Shown: positions 47,649 through 56,408 of the stretch, piece by piece
How positions within the stretch are numbered: the first letter of the stretch is position 1
Layout of the letters: each line of letters starts with the position of its first letter
Position numbers and translations under genes: made by a program
DNA from: Pseudomonadota bacterium
Lineage (GTDB): Bacteria > Pseudomonadota > Alphaproteobacteria > Rhodospirillales > Magnetospirillaceae
Length of the DNA: 64,000 nucleotides
Direction of reading: 5' to 3'
Assembly (NCBI GenBank): GCA_021793155.1
Contig: JAJYTF010000006.1
Coordinates: 1-64,000, forward strand
Notes under the pieces: model-generated
The model's input: only the letters and a program-made list of their open reading frames with translations
The model's database searches: none
Told to the model about the DNA's origin: nothing

Positions 47649-49916
47649 TCAGAATACGTCCACAGGGAATTGGCCCAGGGTTTTGAAGACGACGCTCAGC
47701 ATCAGATAGTGCCCGGCGCTGAAGGTCTGCAGCTGGATAGGCAGCTGAGTGTACCGGTCGCCGGCGTCGCCGGTAACCATGAAGCATTCGTCCTCGTAAA
47801 TCACGCGAAAGCCGGATTGCAGGGGAACAGCCCCTGCGCCCAGGTTCTGCGTGGTGTAGAACTGGGCCGACCAGTAATGGCTGAACTGCGCCGTCAGGGT
47901 CGACGAAAGCTGCTCGCGTGCATTGAACGGGCTGGTCGGGCTCAGCTTGTCGTAGAACACGTAGTTGGTCTGCAGATTGAGCGGGCGCGGGCCGAATGAG
48001 GCCGAGATTTCACTGCGCCGCAGCATCAGGTCGCTTTCGCTCATCCGGAACGAATAATCGAAGATCACGTTGGTCGACGGCGAGAAGGCGGCCCGCCCGA
48101 CGATGTCCGAGAGGTTGTGATCGAGGCCCGTGCCTTGCGGCAGGATGTCCTGGGGATGCAGCTGATAGCTCTGCCCCAGCAGGAAATCGGCGCTTTGCGC
48201 GCCGCGGTTGACCACCGTGTACTCGGCGCCATAGGCGACTCGCGGTCCGGTGACGACCCGGTCGTAACCTGTCGACGGCTGGGGGCTGAAGATATTGAGG
48301 TCGTTCAACTCGAAGTCCAGGCTGTCTTCGTTAGGAATTCTGTAAGAGTTGCCGCCATAGGGGCTGGCGCTGACCATAACGATGGGCGTGATGGTCTGCG
48401 AAGAATGGTCGCCGAGTTTGGTGAATGGATAGCGCCAGTCCACCGCGACATCGGGGATCGCTCGCATCGCGTTGACCATCTTGCTGTCCTGCGGCGTCAG
48501 GTCGTTGGTGTTGTAGCCATCGGCGCGCAGTGAGGTGGTCAGATGGTACACCTCGCCGTCCGGAGCCGTGTAGGGCAGGTTCCACGCGGTGACAGTGTTG
48601 ATCTGCCGGCTGTCGGTACCGATGCCGCGGCTCACGGCCGCGCCATGCGTGTCGAACGTCCAATAGCCCCCATAGGCGCCTGGATCGCCCATATAGCTGT
48701 AATTGACCAGAGGAAAGACGACCGGGGCCTGACGCAGGGCCGCCGCGCCGGCCGGCAGGATCGTGGGGGCGAGATTCTGGAACGTGTAGCCCTCGATCAC
48801 GGCATAGTTTTTGTAGCCGAAGTCTTCGAGGTAGGGCCGCGTGGTCAGGTAGGGCAGCGGCGTGATGTAGCCGAACGTGGGCAGATAGGCCAGATCCGAA
48901 ACCCGCTGAACTTGGTATCCCGCCCGCCAATCCTCGTTGAGGTCGAACTCGCCGTGCGCGTCGATGTGCCAGCCGATGGTCGGATTGCCGGCATAGCCTT
49001 GCGAAGACAGATCAGCGACGCTGAATACCGTCTTGGCTTCTCCGTATTCGTTGCGGTAGCGGTCGACCACCCCCAGCCAGGCGTCGTTCGTGCTGGTCAA
49101 CATCGGCGAAAGGGTGATGTCCTGATAGGGGTCGATGACCTGGAAATAAGGGGTCTTGAGGCCCGAGCCGATGATGTTGTTGTTCAGCACGCTGGGCGGC
49201 AGCAAACCGCTTTCGCGCTTTACCGTCGGATCGGCGTGCTGCATGTAAGGGGTGTAGGCGACGGGAATTCCGTCCATTTCGAGCCATGCATCGTCGTACT
49301 GGATGATGTGCTCGACTTCGTTGTGGGTGACCTGTTTCGCCTTGAGTTCCCAGAGCGGCGGCTTGGTCGGGTCTTCGACGCAGGGCTTGCAGGCGGTGTA
49401 GATGGCTTTGTCGAGAATGCTGCGATCGCCGGCGATGCGGTGGCCGGACTTGGCCTCAAGGCGTGAATCATCGATCATCAGCACACGAATGCCTTCCGAG
49501 ACAGCCTTCTTCATGTCGCCGGTCAGTTCCATGTAGTCGGCGAAGCTGATCTCTCCGGTCGCCTCGGTGACGCTCACATTGCCGGAGGCAATGATGACGT
49601 CCTGCTTGAGGTTGTAGGACACCGTATCGGCCAGAAGGACGCGGCCTCCCTGATGGATTTCCACATGGCCCCTGGCAGTGACCGTATTGAGGTCGCGGTC
49701 GTGGATGACCTGATCGGCGGTCATCGCCACCGGCTGTCTCTCCTCGCTCTTGCGCTTCTTGCCCGGCTTACCCGGCTTGGCTGCCGGCGGCGCCTGCTTT
49801 TCGCCGTCCTTGTGGTCGGCGGCCGCCTCGGGGGGGGCCTGTTGAGCCCGGGCGGGCAGCGCGAAGGCGACGCACAGGGTGATGGCGGAAGCGGTCAGGC
49901 GGGTGCGGAGGCGCAA
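47649..49916 (-). CDS. lptD: LPS-assembly protein LptD
   Basis: The outer-membrane beta barrel that inserts lipopolysaccharide with LptE. It has 755 residues: a signal peptide (residues 1-24), a lysine/proline linker (about 35-60), a periplasmic beta-jellyroll (MTADQVIHDRDLNTVTARGHVEIHQGGRVLLADTVSYN), and a large barrel. Cysteines CKPC near residue 175 could take part in the disulfides seen in LptD. The start is TTG with GGAG eight bases ahead. It follows lptF directly after 13 bases; lptG, normally between, is absent. Confidence 0.94.
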   Translation of the reverse strand: MRLRTRLTASAITLCVAFALPARAQQAPPEAAADHKDGEKQAPPAAKPGKPGKKRKSEERQPVAMTADQVIHDRDLNTVTARGHVEIHQGGRVLLADTVSYNLKQDVIIASGNVSVTEATGEISFADYMELTGDMKKAVSEGIRVLMIDDSRLEAKSGHRIAGDRSILDKAIYTACKPCVEDPTKPPLWELKAKQVTHNEVEHIIQYDDAWLEMDGIPVAYTPYMQHADPTVKRESGLLPPSVLNNNIIGSGLKTPYFQVIDPYQDITLSPMLTSTNDAWLGVVDRYRNEYGEAKTVFSVADLSSQGYAGNPTIGWHIDAHGEFDLNEDWRAGYQVQRVSDLAYLPTFGYITPLPYLTTRPYLEDFGYKNYAVIEGYTFQNLAPTILPAGAAALRQAPVVFPLVNYSYMGDPGAYGGYWTFDTHGAAVSRGIGTDSRQINTVTAWNLPYTAPDGEVYHLTTSLRADGYNTNDLTPQDSKMVNAMRAIPDVAVDWRYPFTKLGDHSSQTITPIVMVSASPYGGNSYRIPNEDSLDFELNDLNIFSPQPSTGYDRVVTGPRVAYGAEYTVVNRGAQSADFLLGQSYQLHPQDILPQGTGLDHNLSDIVGRAAFSPSTNVIFDYSFRMSESDLMLRRSEISASFGPRPLNLQTNYVFYDKLSPTSPFNAREQLSSTLTAQFSHYWSAQFYTTQNLGAGAVPLQSGFRVIYEDECFMVTGDAGDRYTQLPIQLQTFSAGHYLMLSVVFKTLGQFPVDVF

Positions 49917-49929
49917 CGTGCCGTCTCCG

Positions 49930-51054
49930 TCAACTGGCGGGCAAAGTGCCGGGCAACATCGTCTTTCTCAGCGACGGCGCCAGCAAGACCCAGGCCCCGA
50001 TGGCCGAGGGCAGCAAAGGCATCAGATATATCAGCGGGACCAGTGCGAGATGGCGTGTGGCAAGGTTCGAAACACCCAGGGCCATGGCCTGGATGGCGAC
50101 CATCAATCCGATGGCGAGGATCAGTCGGCGTCCCTGGCCGCGGCGGTTGAACCAGCCTGACAGGAGGCAGGCTGCGGCGACGAAGGCGAACGAGAAGTGG
50201 TACAGCGGTGATGCCAATCTCTGATGCCCCTCGACGCGGAATTGACGGAATTCCACCGGTCCAACCTCGTCCTCGGTCACCGAGAAGAGTTCCGCCGTGG
50301 GGCGCTCACGGGCATCCCGGCTTCGCTCCTCTGGGTTGCCCGTGGAGTCGGTGAATTCCATGGCATAATTGTCGAAATATAGCAACGAGAGGCGATCGGA
50401 ACCGCGCGTCACCTGCTGGCGGGTGCCGTTGATCATCAGCACCTTGGGCGTGCCGTTTTCCCCTTTGATCAGCGCCCCGCGCTCGGCCATCAAAGTCACC
50501 GTGCGCTCGGGGTTCCGGCGGTCATAGACGATGATGCCGAGCAACTCGCCTTTCGGGCTGCGGGCGCGCACATAGACGGTCAATCCGTCACCCATCTGGT
50601 TGAACTGGCCTTCCTGCAGCATCACGCTTGTGGCGTTGTTGCGCAGGGACCACTGCAAACGATGGAACTCCTCCACGGTTCGGGGGATCACCCAAACGTT
50701 CAGCACCAGTCCGATCACCGTGCTGGCTGCGGCAAGGAGCAAAGCGGGCCGGGCCAGCGTCCAGTGGCTTAAACCCGCCGCCCGAAGAACCACCAGTTCG
50801 CGATCGCTGATCAGCTTGTTGTAGGTGAACAGCACCACGGCGAACAGCGACACCGGCAGGATGACGGTGAGGAAGTTGGGCATCACCAAAAGGGTGAGTT
50901 TGAGGAATGTCCCGATGGATGCGCCCTTGTTTACGGTCACCTCGATGAAACGCAGCGATTGGGTCAGCCAAAGAATGGCGGTCAGGCCAATGGTGACCAG
51001 CACCATCCCCAAGGACATTTGACGCAGAATGTAGCGGACTATGGTGGCCCGCAT
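49930..51054 (-). CDS. lptF: LPS export ABC transporter permease LptF
   Basis: One of the two permeases that, with LptB, extract LPS from the inner membrane. The 374-residue protein has a first transmembrane region (LGMVLVTIGLTAILWLTQSLRFIEV), the coupling region YNKLISDRELVVLRAAGLSHW, and a periplasmic beta domain (about 130-260). Three C-terminal helices follow. The sequence is LptF-like rather than LptG-like. GGAGG lies eight bases before the ATG. lptD follows immediately. Confidence 0.9.
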   Translation of the reverse strand: MRATIVRYILRQMSLGMVLVTIGLTAILWLTQSLRFIEVTVNKGASIGTFLKLTLLVMPNFLTVILPVSLFAVVLFTYNKLISDRELVVLRAAGLSHWTLARPALLLAAASTVIGLVLNVWVIPRTVEEFHRLQWSLRNNATSVMLQEGQFNQMGDGLTVYVRARSPKGELLGIIVYDRRNPERTVTLMAERGALIKGENGTPKVLMINGTRQQVTRGSDRLSLLYFDNYAMEFTDSTGNPEERSRDARERPTAELFSVTEDEVGPVEFRQFRVEGHQRLASPLYHFSFAFVAAACLLSGWFNRRGQGRRLILAIGLMVAIQAMALGVSNLATRHLALVPLIYLMPLLPSAIGAWVLLAPSLRKTMLPGTLPAS

Positions 51055-51260
51055 TTCTCACACCTCCGTCGTCGGCATCGCGTTCCGGGGAGGCGATCCG
51101 GCCAGACAGCGCCGCTCTCTGCGCGAACTGCGCGCAACTGGTGAAGTCTCGCGCGCAGTCGTTGAGGTTTGTCGGCAGGGGTATGAGAAATGCGGGCTAA
51201 GCATGCGGCCGGATTATGACGACGGCCGCTGCCGAAGAACAGCCAAATCCTGTGCCCTCG

Positions 51261-51330
51261 GTCATCCCGAGGGCAAGCGAGGGCTCTGGCCTGGCCGGAC
51301 GAGATCCTTCGGCAGGTGCCTCAGGATGGC
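51261..51330. repeat. Dispersed palindromic repeat (GTCATCCCGAG type)
   Basis: GTCATCCCGAG and GCGAGGG at the left face GAGATCCTTC and CTCAGGATGGC at the right, a diverged relative of the element at 1138-1203. The left end also forms GCCCTCG-GTCATCC-CGAGGGC (51254-51274). It lies in the 287-bp gap between the GlcD-like gene and lptF, which otherwise holds nothing I can recognise. Confidence 0.65.
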
Positions 51331-51341
51331 AGGTGGCTGTA

Positions 51342-52772
51342 TCAGAGAATCTTTCCCGGATTCATGATGCCCTGTGGATCGAAGGCCGCCTTGATACGCC
51401 GCATCAGTTCGACCTCCAGCGGCGCCTTGTAATGCGCCAGCTCGCCCTTTTTGAGCTGGCCGATGCCGTGTTCGGCGCTGATCGAGCCCCGCATCTCGAC
51501 GACGATGTCGTGGACGATGCGGTTCATCTCTTCCCAGCGGTCGAGGAAGGCCTGTTTGTCGGCTCCTGCCGGCTGGGTCAAATTGAAATGGATGTTGCCA
51601 TCGCCGAGATGGCCGAACGGCACCACGCGCACACCCCGCAGCGCCTGTTCCACCGCCACCGTCGCCCGGCGGATGAATTCCGGGACCGAGGAGGTGGGGA
51701 CGGAAACGTCATGCTTTATGCTGCCGCCCTCGCGCTTCTGGGCTTCCGGTATGTTCTCGCGGATGCGCCATAGCGCGTCGCGTTGGTCGAGCGACGAGGC
51801 GATCACCGCGTCGGCCACTTCGCCCTCTTCGAAGGCCGCCCCGAGCAAGGCTTCCATCATGTCCTGCAGCGACCCGTCGGGCCGCGAACTGGACAGCTCG
51901 ATCAGGGCGTACCATGGGTGCGGCGCGTCGAACGGATCTGTCACCCCGGGCACCAGGCGGCAGCCCATGTCCAGGCCGATGCGCGGCACCAGTTCGAAGG
52001 CCGTGACCTGGTCGCCGGTGGCGGCGCGGCCGCGAGCCAGCAGGGCCAGTGCGGCGTCCAGGTCGGTCAGCGCGCAAAAGGCGGTCTGCACTTCCCGCGG
52101 CTTGGGGAACAGCTTCAGCACGGCGGCGGTGATGATGCCCAGCGTGCCTTCGCCGCCGATGAACAGCTGCTTCAGGTCATAACCGGTGTTGTCTTTGCGC
52201 AGGCTTCTCAGGCCATCCCACACGCGGCCGTCGGGCAGCACCACCTCGAGCCCCAGCACCAGGTCGCGGGTGTTGCCGTAGCGCAGCACGCCCGACCCAC
52301 CGGCATTGGTCGAGATATTGCCGCCGATCTGGCAGCTGCCTTCGGCGCCCAGGCTCAAGGGGAACAGGCAGCCTGCCTCGTCAGCCGCCTGCTGCAGGCT
52401 CTCCAGAATCACCCCGGCGTCAACCGTGATGGTGAAATTCAGCGGGTCGACGGAGCGGATGCGGTTCATCCGCTGCAAGCTGAGGAGCACCTGATCACCT
52501 GAAGTGTCGGGTGCGGCGCCGCCGCACAGGCCGGTATTGCCGCCCTGCGGCACGATGCCGATTCCGGCCGCGGCGCAAAGGCGGACCACCTTCGCCGTCT
52601 CGGCGGTCGAGGCAGGACGCACCACCATGCGGGCGCGACCGTGGAACAGGCCGCGCTCCTCTTCCAGATAGGGTGCCATTTCGGTGGGATCGGCGATCAG
52701 GCCGTTGGGCCCGACCACGGCGGCGATGCGCGAAAGAAATTCGTCAGTCATGGGGAGAGGATGTAACGTCAA
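51342..52772 (-). CDS. FAD-linked 2-hydroxyacid dehydrogenase (GlcD/D2HGDH type)
   Basis: A 476-residue flavoprotein with a PCMH-type FAD-binding domain (PQGGNTGLCGGAAPDTSGDQVLLSL and GAEGSCQIGGNISTNAGGSG). A C-terminal FAD-linked oxidase domain ends in ISAEHGIGQLKKGELAHYK and FDPQGIMNPGKIL. Substrates in the family are D-lactate, glycolate and D-2-hydroxyglutarate. The length and lack of glcE/glcF neighbours favour a D-lactate or D-2-hydroxyglutarate dehydrogenase. It lies 52 bases downstream of tsaC on the same strand. Confidence 0.88.
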   Translation of the reverse strand: MTLHPLPMTDEFLSRIAAVVGPNGLIADPTEMAPYLEEERGLFHGRARMVVRPASTAETAKVVRLCAAAGIGIVPQGGNTGLCGGAAPDTSGDQVLLSLQRMNRIRSVDPLNFTITVDAGVILESLQQAADEAGCLFPLSLGAEGSCQIGGNISTNAGGSGVLRYGNTRDLVLGLEVVLPDGRVWDGLRSLRKDNTGYDLKQLFIGGEGTLGIITAAVLKLFPKPREVQTAFCALTDLDAALALLARGRAATGDQVTAFELVPRIGLDMGCRLVPGVTDPFDAPHPWYALIELSSSRPDGSLQDMMEALLGAAFEEGEVADAVIASSLDQRDALWRIRENIPEAQKREGGSIKHDVSVPTSSVPEFIRRATVAVEQALRGVRVVPFGHLGDGNIHFNLTQPAGADKQAFLDRWEEMNRIVHDIVVEMRGSISAEHGIGQLKKGELAHYKAPLEVELMRRIKAAFDPQGIMNPGKIL

Positions 52773-52824
52773 CTGCGTCTGGACACAAGGACTCCACTAC
52801 CGCTTTGGCGCCTCTCGACGTGTC

Positions 52825-53775
52825 TTAGCGCTGTCCGCGCGGCGCGGCGGCTCGGCGCAGACGGTCGTTGATGGCGGCGCCCAGGTCGTGGTCGGGAATG
52901 GGCATGACGGCGATACCGGTGAACGGGGAACGGTCCAGGGCCCGCAGCATGGCGAACAGGTTGGCTGCGGCCTCTGTCAGGTCGCCGCGCTCGCTCAAAT
53001 TCATCTGGGCGCCCTCGGCCGGCCCGAATCCCAGCAGCGCCTCGCCGAGGCGTGCCGAGCGGGCGTCGAGGCGGACCGGAAGGCCGGGGGCGTAATGGCT
53101 GGACAACATGCCGGGTGAGCGCGGCCCCCCCAGGTCCGAAGCCTTGGCCAGGGCTACCGGGCCCAGTTCCTTTTCCAGGGTTTCGCGGGGAATGCCGCCG
53201 GGCCGGAGGAGAGTCGGAGTCTCGCCCGTCAGATCGAGGACGGTGGATTCGACGCCCACCGGACAGGGACCGCCGTCGAGGATCATCGCCAGTGTGCCGG
53301 TCAAGCCGTCGGCCACATGCCGGGCGTTGGTCGGGCTGACCCGCCCCGACGGGTTGGCGCTGGGCGCCGCAATCGGTCGGCCGGTGGCCAGCAGCAGCGC
53401 CAAGGCGACCGGATGCGCGGGGATGCGGACGGCGATGCTGTCCAGTCCGGCCGAGGCCAGCAGCGATACCGGCGAATCACTCCGCCGCGGCAGCACCAGG
53501 GTCAGCGGGCCGGGCCAGAAACACCCGGCCAGGCGTTCGGCGCGCGCGTCCCACTGGGCCAGATGTGCGACGCCGGCGACATCGGGTAAGTGGACGATCA
53601 GCGGGTTGAAGCTGGGGCGCCCCTTGGCGGCAAAAATAGCAGCGACGGCGCGATCATCGGTGGCGTCGCCGCCCAGGCCATAGACGGTCTCGGTGGGAAA
53701 GGCCACCAATTGACCCGATCGCAGCAGAAAGGCGGCTTTCTGGATGTTGGCCGGGGTGGCGGGGACAATCGGCAT
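52825..53775 (-). CDS. sua5: L-threonylcarbamoyladenylate synthase (Sua5 type)
   Basis: It makes threonylcarbamoyl-AMP for the t6A modification of ANN-decoding tRNAs. The 316-residue protein has the YrdC domain (LVAFPTETVYGLGGDATDDRAVAAIFAAKGRPSFNPLIVHL and SANPSGRVSPTNARHV). A C-terminal Sua5 domain (about 210-316) makes it longer than TsaC. The ATG is preceded by a possible TATATT -10 near 53800. A probable small RNA gene ends just upstream. Confidence 0.93.
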   Translation of the reverse strand: MPIVPATPANIQKAAFLLRSGQLVAFPTETVYGLGGDATDDRAVAAIFAAKGRPSFNPLIVHLPDVAGVAHLAQWDARAERLAGCFWPGPLTLVLPRRSDSPVSLLASAGLDSIAVRIPAHPVALALLLATGRPIAAPSANPSGRVSPTNARHVADGLTGTLAMILDGGPCPVGVESTVLDLTGETPTLLRPGGIPRETLEKELGPVALAKASDLGGPRSPGMLSSHYAPGLPVRLDARSARLGEALLGFGPAEGAQMNLSERGDLTEAAANLFAMLRALDRSPFTGIAVMPIPDHDLGAAINDRLRRAAAPRGQR

Positions 53776-53873
53776 CGGGCAGAACTTCAGTGCATCGTAA
53801 TATAAGACGTGCCGTCGGAAATGTACTTCACTGAACAGACAGGCGTCCGTTACAGCACTAATATACGTTTAAC

Positions 53874-54012
53874 ATAAAAGGGCCGCCGGTTTTGAGGGCG
53901 GCCCTTGTCTCGCTATTCTGTAGGATCGGACCACCGATCGTCGTGATCCGGAGCCAAGTCACCGCAAAGGCATGTGCGGCGGCTAATCATCGGACGATGT
54001 TCATCGTCCGCA
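53874..54012 (-). ncRNA. Candidate small RNA gene (about 139 nt)
   Basis: On the minus strand a promoter (TTGACT, 17 bases, CAATAT) predicts a start near 54012. The 3' end is the hairpin AAGGGCCGCC/GGCGGCCCTT followed by TTTTATG near 53875. Inside are the hairpin GGACGAT-GAAC-ATCGTCC and the stretches GCCGCCGCACATGCC and CCGATCGGTGGTCCGATCC. It has no start-stop frame worth calling. A terminator for cysQ abuts its promoter, so it looks like an independent unit. I could not match it to 6S, SRP RNA, tmRNA or RNase P RNA by eye. Confidence 0.5.
53879..53907 (-). terminator. Intrinsic terminator of the candidate small RNA
   Basis: A perfect 10-bp stem AAGGGCCGCC/GGCGGCCCTT with a nine-base loop; TTTTATG follows on the minus strand, two of the T residues being in the stem. 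Confidence 0.6.
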
Positions 54013-54018
54013 ATGTTT

Positions 54019-54047
54019 ATATTGTGACGGTTCTTTGAAAGAGTCAA
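54019..54047 (-). promoter_or_regulatory. Sigma-70-type promoter of the candidate small RNA
   Basis: TTGACT (54042-54047) and CAATAT (54019-54024) are spaced by exactly 17 bases on the minus strand. The -35 box abuts the T-run of the cysQ terminator. Confidence 0.55.
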
Positions 54048-54092
54048 GAAAAAGCCCGGGTTCGCAGACCAATGCGCAGTCATTTCCGGGCT
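54048..54092 (-). terminator. Intrinsic terminator of the MEMO-cysQ unit
   Basis: AGCCCGG (54086-54092) pairs with CCGGGCT (54053-54059) and is followed by TTTTT on the minus strand. An inner CGCA/TGCG pair closes part of the loop. The first arm lies within the last codons of cysQ. Confidence 0.7.
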
Positions 54093-54871
54093 GATTCGAG
54101 GGGGGTGGGGGTGCCCCAGGCCACGATGGGAGGATTTTCAAACCCTGGCTTGCCATAGGTCAGCGGGCTGCCGTCGGCCAGGGTGATGTCGCCGCCGGCG
54201 GCGCGCAGAATGGCGTGGCCGGCCGCCGTGTCCCATTCCATGGTGCGTCCGAAGCGCGGGTAGAGGTCCCCCTCGCCGGCGGCAATCAGGGCAAATTTCA
54301 GCGAACTGCCGGAATGGCGGATTTCAGCGACGGGAAAGTCGCCGATGAAGCTGTCGAAGCGCCCAGGATCGCGGTGTGATCTGCTGGACAGGACCACCAG
54401 CCCGCCGGCCGGAGGCTTTCGGCAGGCGATCGGCCGGGGCGGGGCGCCGCCGTCCTCGGCGGTGACCAGGCCCGGGCAGGCGGCGAACAGCCGATCGGGC
54501 ACCGGTGCGAAGATCACACCCACCAACGGTTTGCCGTCGACAATTAAGCCCATGTTGACGGTGAACTCGCCGTTGCGCTTGACGAACTCCTTGGTCCCGT
54601 CCAGCGGGTCGACCAGCCAGAAACGGCCACCGGCCAGGTCAACGACCTTTCCGGCCGCCGCCGCTTCCTCGGAAACCACCGGAATGTCGGGGGTTAGCCG
54701 CTCGAGGCCGGCCAGGATGACCTGTTCCGAGCGCAGGTCGGCTTCGGTCACCGGCGACGCGTCCGCTTTTGCCTCGACGGCAAAATCGCTGCGGTAGACC
54801 TCGAGGACAGCGGCGCCGGCCTCGCGGGCCAGCCGGCGCAATGGCGGCAGAAGAGCGGTAAAATCGGTCAT
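54080..54871 (-). CDS. cysQ: 3'(2'),5'-bisphosphate nucleotidase
   Basis: An inositol-monophosphatase-fold enzyme of about 263 residues. It hydrolyses PAP, a by-product of sulfate assimilation, to AMP. It has metal-binding motifs SEEAAAAG and WLVDPLDGTKEFVKRNGEFTVN, and WDTAAGHAILRAAGG near the C-terminus. The GTKEF form of the second motif favours CysQ over inositol monophosphatase. The ATG overlaps the stop of the MEMO-AMMECR1 gene as ATGA, so the two are coupled. Confidence 0.9.
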   Translation of the reverse strand: MTDFTALLPPLRRLAREAGAAVLEVYRSDFAVEAKADASPVTEADLRSEQVILAGLERLTPDIPVVSEEAAAAGKVVDLAGGRFWLVDPLDGTKEFVKRNGEFTVNMGLIVDGKPLVGVIFAPVPDRLFAACPGLVTAEDGGAPPRPIACRKPPAGGLVVLSSRSHRDPGRFDSFIGDFPVAEIRHSGSSLKFALIAAGEGDLYPRFGRTMEWDTAAGHAILRAAGGDITLADGSPLTYGKPGFENPPIVAWGTPTPLESARK

Positions 54872-56241
54872 CGGATATCCTCGGTGGCGAAGCGGTAGGC
54901 GCGCAGGTTGGGCGACCAGTGGGTCGGCGCAAGGCCGGCCTTGCGCTTGAGTTGGGCGAGAAAATCCCGCGGCTCGGGCAGAACCTTCCAAACCGCCGGC
55001 AGGAACAGGGCTCGGTACTGGCCATCCTCGATGATCAGTCCGTCCGCATGCGGGCGAAGTTTGGCCACCAGGTCGGCCTCGTCGGCGGCGATGATCAATT
55101 GCGGAGCGGTGAGTACCGAAATCGATAGATCGGTATCCGTCCATTCGTCTTCCGTCATCGGCGGGAAGCGCGGGTCCTCGAATGCGGCCCGTAGCGCGTT
55201 CTCGGCGACATCGGCGGCCAGCGGGCGCCAGGCTGTGGTCGAGCCGATGCACCCCCTGAGCTCGCCGTGGTGCATCAATGTGACGAAGGTGGCCCCCGCG
55301 GCCAGCAGGGCAGGCGGCAGGTCGCCGGGCATTTCCGACGGGCCGCCGCTCTTCAGGCGCTTTTCGATGGCCGAGCGGGCGATCGACAGGAGTTGCGCCG
55401 CATGTTGGTGCAAGGATGCTCTTCCGGAGTCCGTGTCCGCCGCGGTTTCCGGTTCGGTGAAGCACCAGGCGCCGTAACCGACGACCTGGTCGCGCGGCCC
55501 GGCGGTGTCGCCGGAATTGCGCAGGTCCACCGTTTCCACGGTGAGATCGCGCCGCCGGGCGACCGTCAGCAGGCCGGCGATCGGAAGGCGCCCGCAGGCC
55601 TGGTCGAAGGTGATGGCGGCGGGGTCGAGCCGCTCGATGGCGTCGCGGGTGGCTAGGTCGACGCCGCGCGCGGCCTTGTAGTCCAGGTAGTGGCTCAAGT
55701 CCGAACTGACGACGATCAATGTCTCCGACCCGCCCCACAGGGCGTCCAGCACCGCCGCCACGGAGTCTGCCGAGGCGTCGCCGACTACCAGCGGCACCAG
55801 GGTGAAGCGGTCGAAGATGGCCTGCAGGAACGGCAGATGCACTTCCAGGCTATGTTCCTCGCTATGGGCCGCGTCCAGGACAGCAACGCCGGGCAGGACG
55901 AGCAGGCCGTTGATGCTGTCGCGATCGACGTTGATGCGCCCCAGCGGCGTATCGAAAGCGTCGGCCGAACTGGCCGCGATGCCTCGGAAGGCGACACGGT
56001 GGGACGGCCCGACCAGAACCACCCGCGAGACGTCGTGGCGCGCCGGGATCAGCCGCGCATAGACCGAAGCCGCGACGGGGCCTGAGTAAATATACCCGGC
56101 ATGCGGGGCGATGATTGCTTTGGGGCGGGCGGCTCCCGGCCTGGCGGCGGAGTCGAGCAGGGAACGGACATCCCGCGCCAGCGTGGCCGGATCGGCGGGG
56201 TAGAACATGCCGGCGACGGCCGGACTGCGGACGAAACCCAT
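54868..56241 (-). CDS. MEMO-AMMECR1 fusion protein (AmmeMemoRadiSam proteins B and A)
   Basis: The product of about 457 residues fuses two domains. The MEMO domain (residues 1 to about 275) has AGMFYPADPATLARDV, IIAPHAGYIYSGPVAASVYARL and DAAHSEEHSLEVHLPFLQ. The AMMECR1 domain (about 285-457) has TFVTLMHHGELRGCIGST and DLSISVLTAP. These are two of the three parts of the AmmeMemoRadiSam system, whose biochemical role is unsettled. The radical-SAM partner is not in the window. ATG 56241 follows AGGAGG by six bases. cysQ overlaps its stop. Confidence 0.9.
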   Translation of the reverse strand: MGFVRSPAVAGMFYPADPATLARDVRSLLDSAARPGAARPKAIIAPHAGYIYSGPVAASVYARLIPARHDVSRVVLVGPSHRVAFRGIAASSADAFDTPLGRINVDRDSINGLLVLPGVAVLDAAHSEEHSLEVHLPFLQAIFDRFTLVPLVVGDASADSVAAVLDALWGGSETLIVVSSDLSHYLDYKAARGVDLATRDAIERLDPAAITFDQACGRLPIAGLLTVARRRDLTVETVDLRNSGDTAGPRDQVVGYGAWCFTEPETAADTDSGRASLHQHAAQLLSIARSAIEKRLKSGGPSEMPGDLPPALLAAGATFVTLMHHGELRGCIGSTTAWRPLAADVAENALRAAFEDPRFPPMTEDEWTDTDLSISVLTAPQLIIAADEADLVAKLRPHADGLIIEDGQYRALFLPAVWKVLPEPRDFLAQLKRKAGLAPTHWSPNLRAYRFATEDIR

Positions 56242-56276
56242 GGACGGCCTCCTCATCGACTGCGGGCCGGCAGCTT

Positions 56277-56344
56277 CGTCATCCCCGCGGAAGCGGGGAT
56301 CCAGGCGACGGAATGGATGGATCCCCGCTGCCGCGGGGATGACG
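56277..56344. repeat. Dispersed palindromic repeat (CGTCATCCCCGCGG type), intact copy
   Basis: Arms of 27 bases at 56277-56303 and 56318-56344 are inverted copies with one mismatch (CGTCATCCCCGCGGAAGCGG at the left end). The loop is 14 bases. It lies between aroC and the MEMO gene, both on the minus strand, and could form a strong cruciform or RNA hairpin. Confidence 0.85.
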
Positions 56345-56408
56345 GGTGAAAGCAGGCTTAGCTAACCGCCCTCGTGCCCAATTGTAAAGGTCTCGCGCCC
56401 GAGGACCT

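Noticed and set aside
53874-54012. Identification of the candidate small RNA as 6S RNA or SRP RNA
   Set aside because: I could not see the closing end-to-end helix and central bubble of 6S, nor the conserved GGAA/AGCAG loop of SRP RNA.
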